A stretch of DNA of 64,000 bases from Phycisphaerae bacterium (GCA_022072445.1 JAJVHV010000045.1:18598-82597); one strand, 5' to 3'. Shown: positions 1 through 10,828, numbered from the stretch's first letter. A program made the numbers and translations. Notes: generated by a model from the sequence alone, not told the origin.

Positions 1-7
1 GAGACCC

Positions 8-703
8 ATGATCGGACGATTGGTCGTGATCGGCGGCGTTCTGCTGTGTGTGCTGCCGTCTCTGGGGCAGGATGACAACCCGCGCTCGCAGCGGGCGCGC
101 GAGGCGGCGCGGCAGGCGCAGCAGAAGCAGGAAGAGAAGCCCGCCACGGAGAAGCAGGAGGCCGACGCCGAGAAGAAGCCGCGCGACAAGAAGGCGATCG
201 ACGTGCTGGAGGACAAGGAGCACGAGCTGAAGATCAGCGCGCCGAAGGGCTGGCAGGTTGACAAGAAAGACGATTACACCGTGCCCGGCGAGCTGCTGCG
301 GGCCTGGTCGGAGGGGAAAGTCAACGACGGCAACATCGTTGTGTTCATCCAGGACCCCGAGTCGGAAAAACCCATCACGCCGCGCTTCATTCTCGACGCG
401 GAGGTGCAGAAGCTGAAGGCGGCGGACGTCGAGGTGCGCAAGCAGGAGATCATCGACGTGGGCGGGAAGCGGGCCATGATGTGGGCCGGGCTGGGGCGCG
501 GCACGGGCGGGGCGATGACCGGCGAAGGCACGGTCAAGACGTATCAACAGTGTGTGGCGATCCCGCGCGAGAGCGACGTGGTCGTGCTCCTGCTGACGAC
601 GCCGGAGAAAGGCATCGGCCGCAAGCGCAAGCTCTTCGAGGAGTTGCTCAAGACGGTTGAGATCGGCGGGAAGCAGACCGACGAGCAGAAGAGTTCGAAG
701 TAG
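8..703 (+). CDS. Secreted charged hypothetical protein
   Basis: The 231-residue product begins with a signal peptide (MIGRLVVIGGVLLCVLPSLGQ). A Lys/Glu/Ala-rich linker follows at about residues 30-65 and looks like a coiled coil or disordered segment. Residues 75-220 form a compact alpha/beta region that I cannot assign to a family. It probably acts outside the cytoplasmic membrane. The stop lies 7 bp before the acetoacetyl-CoA synthetase start, so the two may be co-transcribed. The ATG is 8 bp from the window edge, so an upstream start cannot be excluded. No function is proposed. Confidence 0.7.
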   Translation: MIGRLVVIGGVLLCVLPSLGQDDNPRSQRAREAARQAQQKQEEKPATEKQEADAEKKPRDKKAIDVLEDKEHELKISAPKGWQVDKKDDYTVPGELLRAWSEGKVNDGNIVVFIQDPESEKPITPRFILDAEVQKLKAADVEVRKQEIIDVGGKRAMMWAGLGRGTGGAMTGEGTVKTYQQCVAIPRESDVVVLLLTTPEKGIGRKRKLFEELLKTVEIGGKQTDEQKSSK

Positions 704-710
704 ACCCGGC

Positions 711-2690
<1,980 letters not shown>

Positions 2691-2734
2691 GCCGCCCGTC
2701 TCGCGCCCGTCGCCGAATAGAATTCTGCGGACAC

Positions 2735-3394
2735 ATGAACGACGACGCGTTTTCGGACAGCCAGGCGTTCCGCGACGAGATGATCGAGACGCAGTGCCGC
2801 CAGCGCGGCGTGCGCGACGCGCGGGTGCTGTCGGCGATGCGGACCGTTCCGCGCGAGATCTTCGTCCCGGCGGGGGCGGCGGACCGGGCGTACGAGGATT
2901 GTGCCCTGCCCCTGGCGCTGGATCAGACCATCTCGCAGCCGTTCATGGTGGCACGGATGACGGAGCTGCTGCAGCTTGGCGGCGCAGATACGGTGTTGGA
3001 GATTGGGACGGGATCGGGTTATCAGACGGCGATCCTGGCGCGGCTGGCCAAGCACGTCTTCACGATCGAATGGCACGCCACGCTCATGGAGGCCGCCGCC
3101 GAACGCCTCGCTCGCCTGCGAATCCCGAACGTCACGTTCCGCTGCGGCGATGGTTCGCTGGGCTGGCCGGAGCACGCCCCGTATGGCGGGATCATCGTGA
3201 CGGCGGGCGGACCGACGGTTCCGGCGGCGCTGAGCGAGCAACTGGCCGATCCGGGAAGGTTGGTGATGCCGGTCGGGCCGGTCGAGGACCAGACGCTGGT
3301 GCTGGTCGTGCGGCGGGATGCGGAGCTGAAACGCAGCGACGTGCTCAAGTGTCGATTTGTGAAGCTGCTGGGTGCGGCGGGCTGGCGTGCGTGA
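2735..3394 (+). CDS. pcm: Protein-L-isoaspartate O-methyltransferase
   Basis: This 219-residue SAM-dependent enzyme methylates L-isoaspartyl residues so that aged proteins can be repaired. The family N-terminus (MIETQCRQRGVRDARVLSAM, VPREIFVP) is followed by the YEDCALPLALDQTISQP segment. SAM motif I is VLEIGTGSGYQTAIL, and the C-terminal part reads PVGPVEDQTLVLV. All expected blocks are present at normal length. It lies 44 bp after aacS on the same strand. A tagaat hexamer at 2717-2722 could be a -10 box for a separate promoter. Confidence 0.92.
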   Translation: MNDDAFSDSQAFRDEMIETQCRQRGVRDARVLSAMRTVPREIFVPAGAADRAYEDCALPLALDQTISQPFMVARMTELLQLGGADTVLEIGTGSGYQTAILARLAKHVFTIEWHATLMEAAAERLARLRIPNVTFRCGDGSLGWPEHAPYGGIIVTAGGPTVPAALSEQLADPGRLVMPVGPVEDQTLVLVVRRDAELKRSDVLKCRFVKLLGAAGWRA

Positions 3395-3442
3395 GGGGCT
3401 GCGCGGGGCGGTAGAGAGCGCCAGCGGCGCGCGGGGGGGCGC

Positions 3443-4240
3443 ATGAAAAAAGGGGCGAGTGCGAAGATAATGCGCGGCATGGCACGGAAGCGCAACCAGA
3501 CCAGCAGGATGCTGCCGCTCTCGCTGAGGTCCGCGTGGGATCGTTATCAGCACGCCACGCAACAGCCGCTCTATTGTCTGCTGTTCCTGTTTCCGATCGT
3601 GGCGGCGTATGAATTCGGGGCGTTGATCCTGAAGGCCACGCCGGGGCCGCACGACAATCTGGTGGCGCAGAATCTGATCAGCAGTTTTCTGGCGATTTTC
3701 GGGGCGCAGGGCGGCTGGCTGCCGGGGGCGGCGCTGATTCTGACGCTGCTGATCTGGCATCTGCTGACGCGCCAGCCGTGGCACATTCACGGCTGGGTGC
3801 TGCCGCTGATGCTGGTCGAGAGCGTGGTGCTGGCCGCTCCGCTGCTCGTACTGACGCAGCTTTCGTTTCAGGCCGAAGCCGGGTTGCCGGACCCCACCTG
3901 GCATCACCGCATCGTCCTGGCGATCGGGGCGGGAATTTACGAAGAGCTGGTTTTCCGACTCTACCTGGTCACGGGCGTGATGCTACTGCTGACGGAGCTG
4001 GTCGGGCTGAAGCGGCGGCCGGCGGAGATCGCGGCGATCGTCATTCCGGCGCTGCTGTTCTCGATCTGCCACGTGCGGCCGGTCGGCGTCGAGTCGTTTC
4101 GCGCGTCGGTGTTTCTGATCCGGGCGTTGGCGGGCGTCTACCTTTCGTACACGTATCTGCACCGCGGGCTGGGCGTGGCGGTGGGGTGTCATGCGGCGCA
4201 CAACGTCTTGCAGATCTTGATGCGTGGACCGCTGACGTAG
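3443..4240 (+). CDS. CPBP family intramembrane metalloprotease
   Basis: This 265-residue polytopic membrane protein has about seven hydrophobic segments. The CPBP (Abi, CAAX protease) signature is complete: EELVFRLYL (the EExxxR motif), then a histidine in SICHVRP, then GCHAAHN near the C-terminus. Family members cleave within the membrane in prenyl-protein processing, bacteriocin immunity or unknown roles; the substrate here is unknown. A second possible start is the ATG at 3479, which would remove a basic 12-residue leader. The gene runs convergently into a long repeat array. Confidence 0.85.
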   Translation: MKKGASAKIMRGMARKRNQTSRMLPLSLRSAWDRYQHATQQPLYCLLFLFPIVAAYEFGALILKATPGPHDNLVAQNLISSFLAIFGAQGGWLPGAALILTLLIWHLLTRQPWHIHGWVLPLMLVESVVLAAPLLVLTQLSFQAEAGLPDPTWHHRIVLAIGAGIYEELVFRLYLVTGVMLLLTELVGLKRRPAEIAAIVIPALLFSICHVRPVGVESFRASVFLIRALAGVYLSYTYLHRGLGVAVGCHAAHNVLQILMRGPLT

Positions 4241-4360
4241 CGCAGATTGCCAGATTGAAGAATGCGGAACGGAGAATGCAGGACGGAGATCCCAGGACGG
4301 CAGCTTTCAGTGTGGGGCGGGGTTTGCGACCCGGCCGCCCCGACGCACGTCGCGGAAATC

Positions 4361-5098
4361 CGAACCCCCGACGCAAGTCGGGGAAATCCGAACCCCCGAC
4401 GCAAGTCGGGGGCCGTACGGCGAGGGCACCGCCGCGCCCTGGCGACATCCTGACGCAACACGCCTGTCGCGCCTCCGACCCCTCACTGGCGTGAGGGGTT
4501 CGGATGCGGCGACGTTCCGTGGATGCGCCGACGTTCGGTGGACGCGCCGACGCTCGACGGCCACTTCATCCGAACCCCCGACGCAAGTCGGGGGCCGTAC
4601 GGCGGGGGCACCGCCGCGCCCTGGCGACATCCTGACGCAACACGCCTGCCGCGCCTCCGACCCCTCACTCGCGAGAGGGGTTCGGATGCGGCGACGTTCC
4701 GTGGATGCGCCGACGTTCGGTGGACGCGCCCACGTTCGGTGGACGCGGCGACGTTCGACGGGCGCTTCATCCGAACCCCCGACGCAAGTCGGGGGCCGTA
4801 CGGCGGGGGCACCGCCGCGCCCTGGCGACATCCTGACGCAACACGCCTGCCGCGCCTCCGACCCCTCACTCGCGTGAGGGGTTCGGATGCGGCGACGTTC
4901 CGTGGATGCGGCGACGTTCGGTGGACGCGCCGACGTTCGGTGGACGCGCCCACGTTCGGTGGACGCGCCGACGCTCGACGGCCGCTTCATCCGAACCCCC
5001 GACGCAAGTCGGGGGCCGTACGGCGGGGGCACCGCCGCGCCCTGGCGACATCCTGACGCAACACGCCTGCCACGCCTCCAGCCCCTCGGCGCAGCGAG
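4361..5098. repeat. Two-hairpin repeat array, locus 1
   Basis: Four tandem copies of a GC-rich unit start near 4388, 4570, 4771 and 4991, preceded by an extra half head at 4361. Each unit holds hairpin 1 (CCCCCGAC-GCAA-GTCGGGGG), a spacer of about 75 bp (ending near CTGACGCAACACGCC) and hairpin 2 (CCCCTCAC-TCGC-GTGAGGGG in most copies). A run of 19-bp sub-repeats (GACGTTCGGTGGACGCGCC type) follows the hairpins. Unit spacing grows 182, 201, 220 bp because each unit has one more 19-bp copy than the last. The array lies between two convergent genes. The long open frames through it are low-complexity and are not called as genes. Copies in transcripts could act as terminators. Confidence 0.9.
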
Positions 5099-5106
5099 GC
5101 GCAGGT

Positions 5107-5126
5107 GACACAGCCGGGGCGGCTGT
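5107..5126. repeat. Single CACAGCC palindrome
   Basis: CACAGCC and GGCTGTG flank a short GGGGC loop just before the convergent pseudopilin stop. The same word family forms the tandem array at 62262-62432, so this looks like a solitary member of that dispersed repeat. It could also act as an RNA hairpin at the 3' end of the minus-strand gene. Confidence 0.5.
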
Positions 5127-5138
5127 GCTACGTGCTGG

Positions 5139-6011
5139 CTAGTCGTGGCCGGGCGGCATTGTGGTCATGTAGCGCGAGCGCGTGCCGATCGTGTGGGGCC
5201 AGCCGACGTCGAAGTTGGTGAGCCGGATGGTCTCGGCATGCCCGTCGTAAAACAGGCCATTCAAGCCGCCGGGATGACGCGCGTCGTTGGCGATGCGCGG
5301 ATAGCTGCCGAATGGCAGTTGCGAGGTATAGAAGACGTGATGAAAGCGGATGTTGAGTGAGCCCAGGCTGCGATGTCCTTCGGTGGTCAGCACGAGCCGC
5401 GCCGGGCTGACGCGCGCCCGGCCCAGATCCTCGAACTTGAAATAGCTGATGTAGTCCTGGTCGAGGTTCGGCGGAGTCTCGCCCTGCCACTGGTCGCCCG
5501 GCGTTCCGCCGCCGGAAACGTCGTCGTTGATGTTCGTTTCGGTCTGTGGAATGGGGAAGGCGCTGGCGACGTAGTCCATGGTCTGTGAGTCGACCGGGTG
5601 ATCTGGGCACTGATACGGCTTCATCTCCTTCAGGATGGCGACCAGGGCGGTCTGCGGGAAGAAGGCGACCCAGAGCTGCGGGTAGATGTGCCCGGAATAG
5701 CCGAGGTAGCGCAGCAGCGCGATGGCGTACGTCGTCTTATCGCGATCGTTGATGCCGCGGATCATGAAGTCGCGGTTATCGGCCGCGTAAAGGTACGCGG
5801 CTTGTCCCTGCGAGCGCAGGTTGGTGTTGCAGACGAGCTGGCGGGCCTGCTTGCGTGCCATGCCCAGGGCGGGGAGCAGTATGCTGATCAGCAGGGCAAT
5901 GATCGCTACGACGACGAGCAGCTCGATGAGCGTGAAGCCGCTGCGCGAGACGCTTGAACGGCCGGGATCGCGACGCATGTCGTGCATGACAAATTTCTCC
6001 ATGGCCGGCAT
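5139..6011 (-). CDS. Prepilin-type (pseudopilin) secreted protein
   Basis: This 290-residue protein carries a type IV prepilin N-terminus, SRSGFTLIELLVVVAIIALL. A prepilin peptidase should cut before the Phe and methylate it. The C-terminus has NGLFYDGHAETIRL, the H-x9-DG-like motif of large planctomycete pseudopilin families. The hydrophobic helix is followed by an extracellular domain. Planctomycete genomes hold many such genes, thought to serve type II secretion or surface structures. Starts at 6011 or 6002 are both possible. The frame stays open further upstream, but that extension has no coding character. Confidence 0.85.
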   Translation of the reverse strand: MPAMEKFVMHDMRRDPGRSSVSRSGFTLIELLVVVAIIALLISILLPALGMARKQARQLVCNTNLRSQGQAAYLYAADNRDFMIRGINDRDKTTYAIALLRYLGYSGHIYPQLWVAFFPQTALVAILKEMKPYQCPDHPVDSQTMDYVASAFPIPQTETNINDDVSGGGTPGDQWQGETPPNLDQDYISYFKFEDLGRARVSPARLVLTTEGHRSLGSLNIRFHHVFYTSQLPFGSYPRIANDARHPGGLNGLFYDGHAETIRLTNFDVGWPHTIGTRSRYMTTMPPGHD

Positions 6012-6253
6012 GACAACGCCGTCGGGCAATGACCGCCCGAAACCAAGCTCACCACCGCGCCCGCTGCTACACGATTTTAGGTCCGGGCGCGTGTCTCGAC
6101 CAGTTGGGACATCTTTGCCGGGGTCGATGGCGCGCTCAGATCGAACCCCGCGCTGACGCTTGGGGCTCGGATGGGGCGCGTGTGCTGATTTCGGGGGCGC
6201 AATCAGGTCGAACCACACCGAGTACCGCTTCCCAATTCTCACCTTCCCACGAT
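6012..6253. other. Intergenic region with CTTCCCA words
   Basis: No gene is seen here. Positions 6225-6290 carry a pyrimidine-rich short-period repeat built on CTTCCCA-type words, which extends into the 3' end of the next gene. A dispersed motif, CGCTGACGCTTGGGGCTCGG, lies at 6151-6170. It recurs with one change, inverted, at 19767-19791. Confidence 0.6.
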
Positions 6254-6790
6254 TCACCTTCCCACATTCCCACCGTCTTCCCGGTTGGGTGCGACGTCGC
6301 CGCGGAACGTCTCAATCAGATTGGCGAACGCCTCGATGTTGCCGTGACCGGGGCGGGCAAAAACGAAAACCAGGAACGCAAACACCACGAGCGCCACGTC
6401 GAGCGTGCGATGGCCGAACAGCAGACTCGCCGACGCGGCCACCGTTGCGGCCGCGGTGAGCCACAGCGCGCGGCGTTTGGTGCGGTCGAAGAGCCGCGCG
6501 GCTTCGGCGATGGGGATCGGTGCGTCGGGCGGCGCGGACCGCAGGTAGCCGCGGATCGCGACGTGCGTCAACCAGGCGGTGAGGAGCAGCATCAGGATCG
6601 GAAAGAGCGCCGTCGCGACGTTGATGAGCGGCATGAACCAGGGCCGTTCGTCGCTGGGGAAAAAGTGCGTCGTCTGAACGATGCCGACCACACCCAGCGC
6701 CGCGACAAATGCGACGGCCAGCAGCGCGTTGTGCAGCCGCACGAGCCGCTCGATAACCTGGACGGCTTCGGGGGCGCTTTCCGCACTCAT
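6254..6790 (-). CDS. Hypothetical four-helix membrane protein
   Basis: This 178-residue protein has four predicted membrane helices: LLAVAFVAALGVVGIV, VATALFPILMLLLTAWL, ALWLTAAATVAASASLL and VALVVFAFLVFVFA. No catalytic motif is recognised. Its ATG overlaps the stop of the upstream gene (ATGA, 6787-6790), so translation is probably coupled. The 3' end runs into a CTTCCCA-word repeat, so the last residues (DVAPNREDGGNVGR) are partly repeat-encoded. Confidence 0.7.
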   Translation of the reverse strand: MSAESAPEAVQVIERLVRLHNALLAVAFVAALGVVGIVQTTHFFPSDERPWFMPLINVATALFPILMLLLTAWLTHVAIRGYLRSAPPDAPIPIAEAARLFDRTKRRALWLTAAATVAASASLLFGHRTLDVALVVFAFLVFVFARPGHGNIEAFANLIETFRGDVAPNREDGGNVGR

Positions 6791-7560
6791 CGCAACGGCC
6801 GCAGACTCAGAATCAGCTCCACTTCGCCAACCGGCAGCGCCAGTTGCCTGCCAATCGCACCAGGCGGCGTGCCCCGGTCGGCGAGATCATAGACGTCCTG
6901 ATAGCGGCCGTCATCGGCAACGCGGCACGCATCCGTGGCGCGTGGATCGACAGCTTCGGCGGCCGGGCGCGGATCGGGAGCGAAATCGGCGAGGCGCGGA
7001 TGATCGGCGTTGTCGGCGACGTGGAGCGCAGGGTCGCCATCCGCCGATGTGCTGCCTGTCGCGGTACCGCTCTCCGCTGGTGTTGTCTCGGGCGGCACAG
7101 CCAGCTTGCGATCGACGCGGAGCGCGCTGATCGACTCGGCGGCGCGACGCGAGCGTCCGGGAGGCTTGGCCGCGCCATCGTCGCCAGCCCGGTCGGCAGC
7201 GAGCCCGGCACGCGCCGCCTCCACGCGTCCATGCCGCCAGGACTCGACCGCGGCCAGGGCCGCTTCCAGCCGATCGACGCGCTCGTCGGCGTCGCGGAGA
7301 GCTTGTTCGAGCTGCGCCAGGCGGCGGGCGGCTTGGGATTCGGCGCGAGCGAAGGTGTGCTCCAGGCGCGCCAGAAGCTCCGAAACGTCGTCGCGGAGTG
7401 CTCGACTGTCGGCTTGATCGTCGCGGATTGTGGCGGAGCGGCGCGATGCTGGCCGCGGCGCACTGTCCCGCAGCGGCGAGAGTCGCCAGGCGAGCAGCAG
7501 CACGGCGAGCAGCAGCGCCGGCGCGCCCAACCAGGTCCAGAGCGCCAGGGCCAGCATCAT
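6787..7560 (-). CDS. Membrane-anchored coiled-coil protein with C-terminal helical module
   Basis: This 257-residue product has one N-terminal membrane helix (MMLALALWTWLGAPALLLAVLL). A heptad-rich coiled coil spans about residues 45-115, followed by a low-complexity acidic linker. The C-terminal module of about 35 residues (VYDLADRGTPPGAIGRQLAL) resembles helix-turn-helix tails of small membrane coiled-coil proteins. The ATG at 7560 overlaps the larC stop in ATGA. The downstream gene is coupled in the same way, giving a three-gene unit. Function is unknown; a link to LarC is only contextual. Confidence 0.65.
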   Translation of the reverse strand: MMLALALWTWLGAPALLLAVLLLAWRLSPLRDSAPRPASRRSATIRDDQADSRALRDDVSELLARLEHTFARAESQAARRLAQLEQALRDADERVDRLEAALAAVESWRHGRVEAARAGLAADRAGDDGAAKPPGRSRRAAESISALRVDRKLAVPPETTPAESGTATGSTSADGDPALHVADNADHPRLADFAPDPRPAAEAVDPRATDACRVADDGRYQDVYDLADRGTPPGAIGRQLALPVGEVELILSLRPLR

Positions 7561-8762
7561 TCCGCGACCGGCGAATCGGCTGCGGCGCCGCGGCGCCAAA
7601 CCGCCAACGCCTCGCTCTGCACGTCGCGAAGCGGCACGCCGTGCCGCTCGGCGGCGACCGCGCAGTCGTCAAACTCGGGCCATGCCTGCACGATGCGACC
7701 TCCCTGTCGTCCGATCTTCACGCGCACGTCACCAAACGACGTTGCGACGGTCTGCCACTCTCGCGCCAGCTTCGTCCGCGTCGCCTCGTGCCGGCGGATG
7801 CCGAAGGTCGTGGTTTCGCGGAAGATGACCCGCTCGAGCGCGTCGGCGTCGGCCGGCCGGCACAGCACCGTGATCCGGCTGCCGGGCCGGTCTTTCTTCA
7901 TCATTATCGGCGCAACCGTCACGTCGAGCGCACCGGCGAGCCGCAACTGCTCGGCGGCGTGGGCGACGTGCTGGCCATCGGCGTCGTCAAGGTCGGTCTC
8001 GAGGACGGTCACCACGTCTGACTCGGCGCTGCCTGCGTCCGCGGTGCTTCCGATAATCACGCGAACGACGTTGGGTCGCGCTTGGCTCTCGCGCGTACCA
8101 GCGCCATATCCGATCGCCTCGATCTGCATCGCCGGAAGGCCGCCGAAACGCGCCGCGACCGACGTCAGAAAGGCCGCGCCCGTGGGAGTGGTGAGTTCGG
8201 CGGCTTCGTCGGACGCCATGAGCGGGACGCCGCGCAAAAGCAGCGCGGTGGCCGGCGCGGGGACCGGCATGACGCCGTGCTCGCAAACGACGGTTCCGCA
8301 ACCGGTGGGGACGGCGGAGGCGTGCACGGCGTCGATCTTGAGAAGTTCGAGGGCGGCGGACGCGGCGACGATGTCGACGATGGCGTCGGCGGCGCCGACT
8401 TCGTGAAAGTGCACCTTGTCGATGGTCGTGCCGTGCACCTGCGCTTCGGCTTCGGCGAGCCGTTCAAAAACCCGCCGGGCGCGAGCGGCGACCGCGGGCG
8501 CGAGGCCGGCCGCGTCGATGATGGCGGTGATCTGCGGCAGGTGGCGGTGCTTTTTTCGCGCTTCGGGCGGCACGTCGACGCGGACGTACGTCGCGGAAAG
8601 GCCGGACTTCCTCAACTTTTCGGCGGAGAGCGTCACGCCGGGAAGCTGGAGCGCGCGGACGGTCTCCTGGAGCGCGGCGAGCGGGCAGCCCGCGTCGATC
8701 AGAGCGGCGAGGATCATGTCGCCGGCGATGCCCGAGAAGCAGTCGAAATATGCGACTTTCAT
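7557..8762 (-). CDS. larC: LarC-type nickel-pincer cofactor biosynthesis protein
   Basis: This 401-residue protein matches the LarC (DUF111) family. It has the N-terminal MKVAYFDCFSGIAGDMILAAL, the HxH region VHFHEVGAADAIVDI, and the segments SAVPTGCGTV and TPTGAAFL. The C-terminal part includes VLETDLDDADGQ and PGSRITVLCRP. LarC inserts nickel into the pincer cofactor of lactate racemase and related enzymes. In Lactobacillus LarC is made by ribosomal frameshifting; here one continuous frame covers both parts. LarB, LarE and a LarA-like enzyme are not in this window, so the cofactor's user is unknown. Confidence 0.88.
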   Translation of the reverse strand: MKVAYFDCFSGIAGDMILAALIDAGCPLAALQETVRALQLPGVTLSAEKLRKSGLSATYVRVDVPPEARKKHRHLPQITAIIDAAGLAPAVAARARRVFERLAEAEAQVHGTTIDKVHFHEVGAADAIVDIVAASAALELLKIDAVHASAVPTGCGTVVCEHGVMPVPAPATALLLRGVPLMASDEAAELTTPTGAAFLTSVAARFGGLPAMQIEAIGYGAGTRESQARPNVVRVIIGSTADAGSAESDVVTVLETDLDDADGQHVAHAAEQLRLAGALDVTVAPIMMKKDRPGSRITVLCRPADADALERVIFRETTTFGIRRHEATRTKLAREWQTVATSFGDVRVKIGRQGGRIVQAWPEFDDCAVAAERHGVPLRDVQSEALAVWRRGAAADSPVAE

Positions 8763-8817
8763 GGGGCGGATTCTCGCGCGGGTCTGGCGCCATCGCAACA
8801 CCGGTGTGTGACGGCGC

Positions 8818-9375
8818 TCATGCCAGCCCGAGCTGCGGGGCGACGCCCTGGAGAGCGGCGATGCAGTTGCGGATGTGGTCGTCGAGCGGCAGGTCGAGCA
8901 GTGCGGCGCCGGCGTTGATGTCGTCGCGCGAGACCGAGGCGGCGAATGACGCTGTCTTGAGCTTCTTGCGCACGCTGGCCGGTTCGAGACCGGCGAGGCG
9001 CGTCGGCCGAACCAGCGCGCAAGCGGTGAGAAAGCCGCACAACTCGTCGACGGCGAAGAGCGCCTTTCGGATCGGCCGGTCGCGCGGATATTCGTCAAGA
9101 TTCCAGTGGGCGTGCGACAGGATCGCCCCCACGACCTCTTCGTCGACGCCGCGCGAACGCAGGATGGCGGCGCCCTGCCGCGTGTGATCGGGCGGATTCT
9201 CCCAGCGCTCGTAGTCAAAGTCGTGCAACAGGCCCGCGAGGGCCCAGGTGTGCTCGTCGGCGCCGGAAGCGCGGGCGTATTGCCGCATGGCGGCTTCGAC
9301 CGCCAGCGCGTGCTTGCGGAGGGAGTCGCCGGCGGTGTATTCGCACAGCAGACTCCAGGCGTCGTCGCGGTTCAT
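8818..9375 (-). CDS. HD-domain metal-dependent hydrolase
   Basis: This 185-residue protein carries an HD signature: His22 (LRKHALAVE), His51-Asp52 (LAGLLHDFDYERW) and a later DELCGFLTA helix. The pattern matches small HDIG proteins that hydrolyse phosphate esters, often nucleotides. Substrate is unknown. It lies just after clpS on the same strand with an 11-bp gap and may be co-transcribed with it. Confidence 0.82.
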   Translation of the reverse strand: MNRDDAWSLLCEYTAGDSLRKHALAVEAAMRQYARASGADEHTWALAGLLHDFDYERWENPPDHTRQGAAILRSRGVDEEVVGAILSHAHWNLDEYPRDRPIRKALFAVDELCGFLTACALVRPTRLAGLEPASVRKKLKTASFAASVSRDDINAGAALLDLPLDDHIRNCIAALQGVAPQLGLA

Positions 9376-9386
9376 CGGGATGGCTC

Positions 9387-9668
9387 TCAGGTGGCCGGCT
9401 CGGCGGTGACGGTCAGTTTGTAGGTTGCGAACTGCTCGACGTAAAGCTCGGCCCGCTCGCGGTGCGTGATCAGCAGCAGCGCGACGCCGCGCTGGTGGGC
9501 TTCGAGCGTGCGCTGTACGGCTTCGACTTCCTTGAGGGGCGTCAGCTTGAGAATGGCCAGGATGACGTGCTCGAAGGTGTTGACGTCGTCGTTATGGAGC
9601 AGAACGCGGTACGGCGGAAGCAGCCGGACGTCGGACTCAGTGATCGGAAGTGCTTCGGGCGTCGGCAT
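9387..9668 (-). CDS. clpS: ATP-dependent Clp protease adaptor ClpS
   Basis: This 93-residue protein matches ClpS, which delivers N-degron substrates to ClpA or ClpC with ClpP. The diagnostic LLHNDDVNTFEHVI motif, which forms the N-degron pocket, is present. It is followed by the helix LEAHQRGVALLLITHRERAE. A variable acidic N-terminus of about 15 residues precedes the core, as usual. No clp ATPase is in the window. Confidence 0.9.
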   Translation of the reverse strand: MPTPEALPITESDVRLLPPYRVLLHNDDVNTFEHVILAILKLTPLKEVEAVQRTLEAHQRGVALLLITHRERAELYVEQFATYKLTVTAEPAT

Positions 9669-9792
9669 CGGATCGTACCGTTTCTACGTCCAATATCATA
9701 TCCGGCCGGGGTTTGCAGACCAGCGTGGATGTGCGGGCGGTCGCGCCACAACCGCTCCCGAATACGAGCTGCTGCCCGCATGCGCTCCGCCG

Positions 9793-9822
9793 TTGACGCC
9801 CGAGGGCCGCCCGTGGTAGCAT
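9793..9822 (+). promoter_or_regulatory. Candidate rpsB-tsf promoter
   Basis: TTGACG (9793-9798) and TAGCAT (9817-9822) are separated by 18 bp, a good sigma-70-like pair. It lies in the 272-bp clpS-rpsB gap and would give a leader of about 110 nt. Such leaders often carry S2 autoregulation, but no specific fold was identified. Confidence 0.5.
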
Positions 9823-9940
9823 GCCCGGTCCGTGTCGCCGCGCAATGGCGGCGGCGCGCGAATCGTGGCATGGTGCTTTCGCCGATGGTCGGCGTCGCTG
9901 TTGGCCCCTGGAACGAAGCCTGGCCCTGAGGAGGTGACGT

Positions 9941-10828
9941 TTGGCTTCAACACTCGTGCGTGAGTTGATCGATGCCGGTCTGCATTTCGGCCACCGCTCC
10001 AGCCGGTGGAATCCGAAGATGCGCCCCTTCATCTTCGGCAAGCGAAATCTGATCCACATCGTCGACATCCGCGAGACGCTCAAGGGTCTGCTGCGGGCCA
10101 AGAAGTTTGTGACGCGCGTCGTGTCGAGCGGGCAGGACGTTCTGTTCGTGGGCACCAAGCGGCAGGCGCGGGAGGCCGTCCGCGCGCAGGTGGAGCGCTG
10201 CGGGATGCACTACGTCACGGAGCGCTGGCTGGGTGGGACGCTGACGAATTTCCGGACGATCCGCTCGCGGCTGATCAAGCTCGAGGAATTCGAGAAGCTG
10301 GTGGGCAGCCCGAACTGGGAAAGCGAGTATTCCAAGAAGATGCAGTCCACGATTCAGCGCGAGCTGAAGAAGATCAAGCGCAATCTCGAAGGCATCCGGC
10401 GAATGACGCGGCTGCCCGGCGCGCTGGTGGTCGTGGACGTGAAGAAGGAAGTCAACGCGGTCCGTGAGGCGAAGATGCTCGGGATTCCGACCGTCTGCCT
10501 GATCGACACCGACAGCGACCCCGATTTCGCCAGCATTCCGATTCCGGGCAACGACGACGCCATTCGCGCCATCGAGCTGGTCATTCGCCACCTGGCTGAC
10601 GCGGTCATTGAAGGCGTCCGCGGCCGGCCGGAGCCGAGCGCCGAGACCGAGCAGCGCGAGAGTGAGGCGCCCGCGGGTCCGCGGCGGCGCGGGCGGCGCA
10701 TGGGCGGGCGGGGCGAGAGCGACGCGCCGAGCTTCGAGGCGCCGGCGCCCGAGCCCGTCAGCGGCGCGCTGGTCAGCGGTGCGAGCAGCGACGCGGCTCC
10801 GGCGGCGGACCCGGCTCCGCAGGCCTGA
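9941..10828 (+). CDS. rpsB: 30S ribosomal protein S2
   Basis: This 295-residue product begins with the S2 signature LVRELIDAGLHFGHRSSRWNP and contains the family segments IHIVDIRETL and ERWLGGTLTNFRTIRSR. It also contains DVKKEVNAVREAKMLGIP. S2 sits on the small-subunit body and is needed for S1 binding. The start is TTG, chosen because a strong GAGGAGGT lies just upstream and no ATG precedes the conserved N-terminus. The last 60 or so residues are a Glu/Ala/Pro/Arg-rich extension absent from short S2 proteins. rpsB is followed by tsf, the usual pairing. Confidence 0.95.
   Translation: MASTLVRELIDAGLHFGHRSSRWNPKMRPFIFGKRNLIHIVDIRETLKGLLRAKKFVTRVVSSGQDVLFVGTKRQAREAVRAQVERCGMHYVTERWLGGTLTNFRTIRSRLIKLEEFEKLVGSPNWESEYSKKMQSTIQRELKKIKRNLEGIRRMTRLPGALVVVDVKKEVNAVREAKMLGIPTVCLIDTDSDPDFASIPIPGNDDAIRAIELVIRHLADAVIEGVRGRPEPSAETEQRESEAPAGPRRRGRRMGGRGESDAPSFEAPAPEPVSGALVSGASSDAAPAADPAPQA

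Noticed and set aside
4491..5108. Several long open frames with EPPTQVGGRT or VRWTRRRS repeats
   Set aside because: They run through the hairpin repeats on both strands and all frames; composition and repetition explain them.
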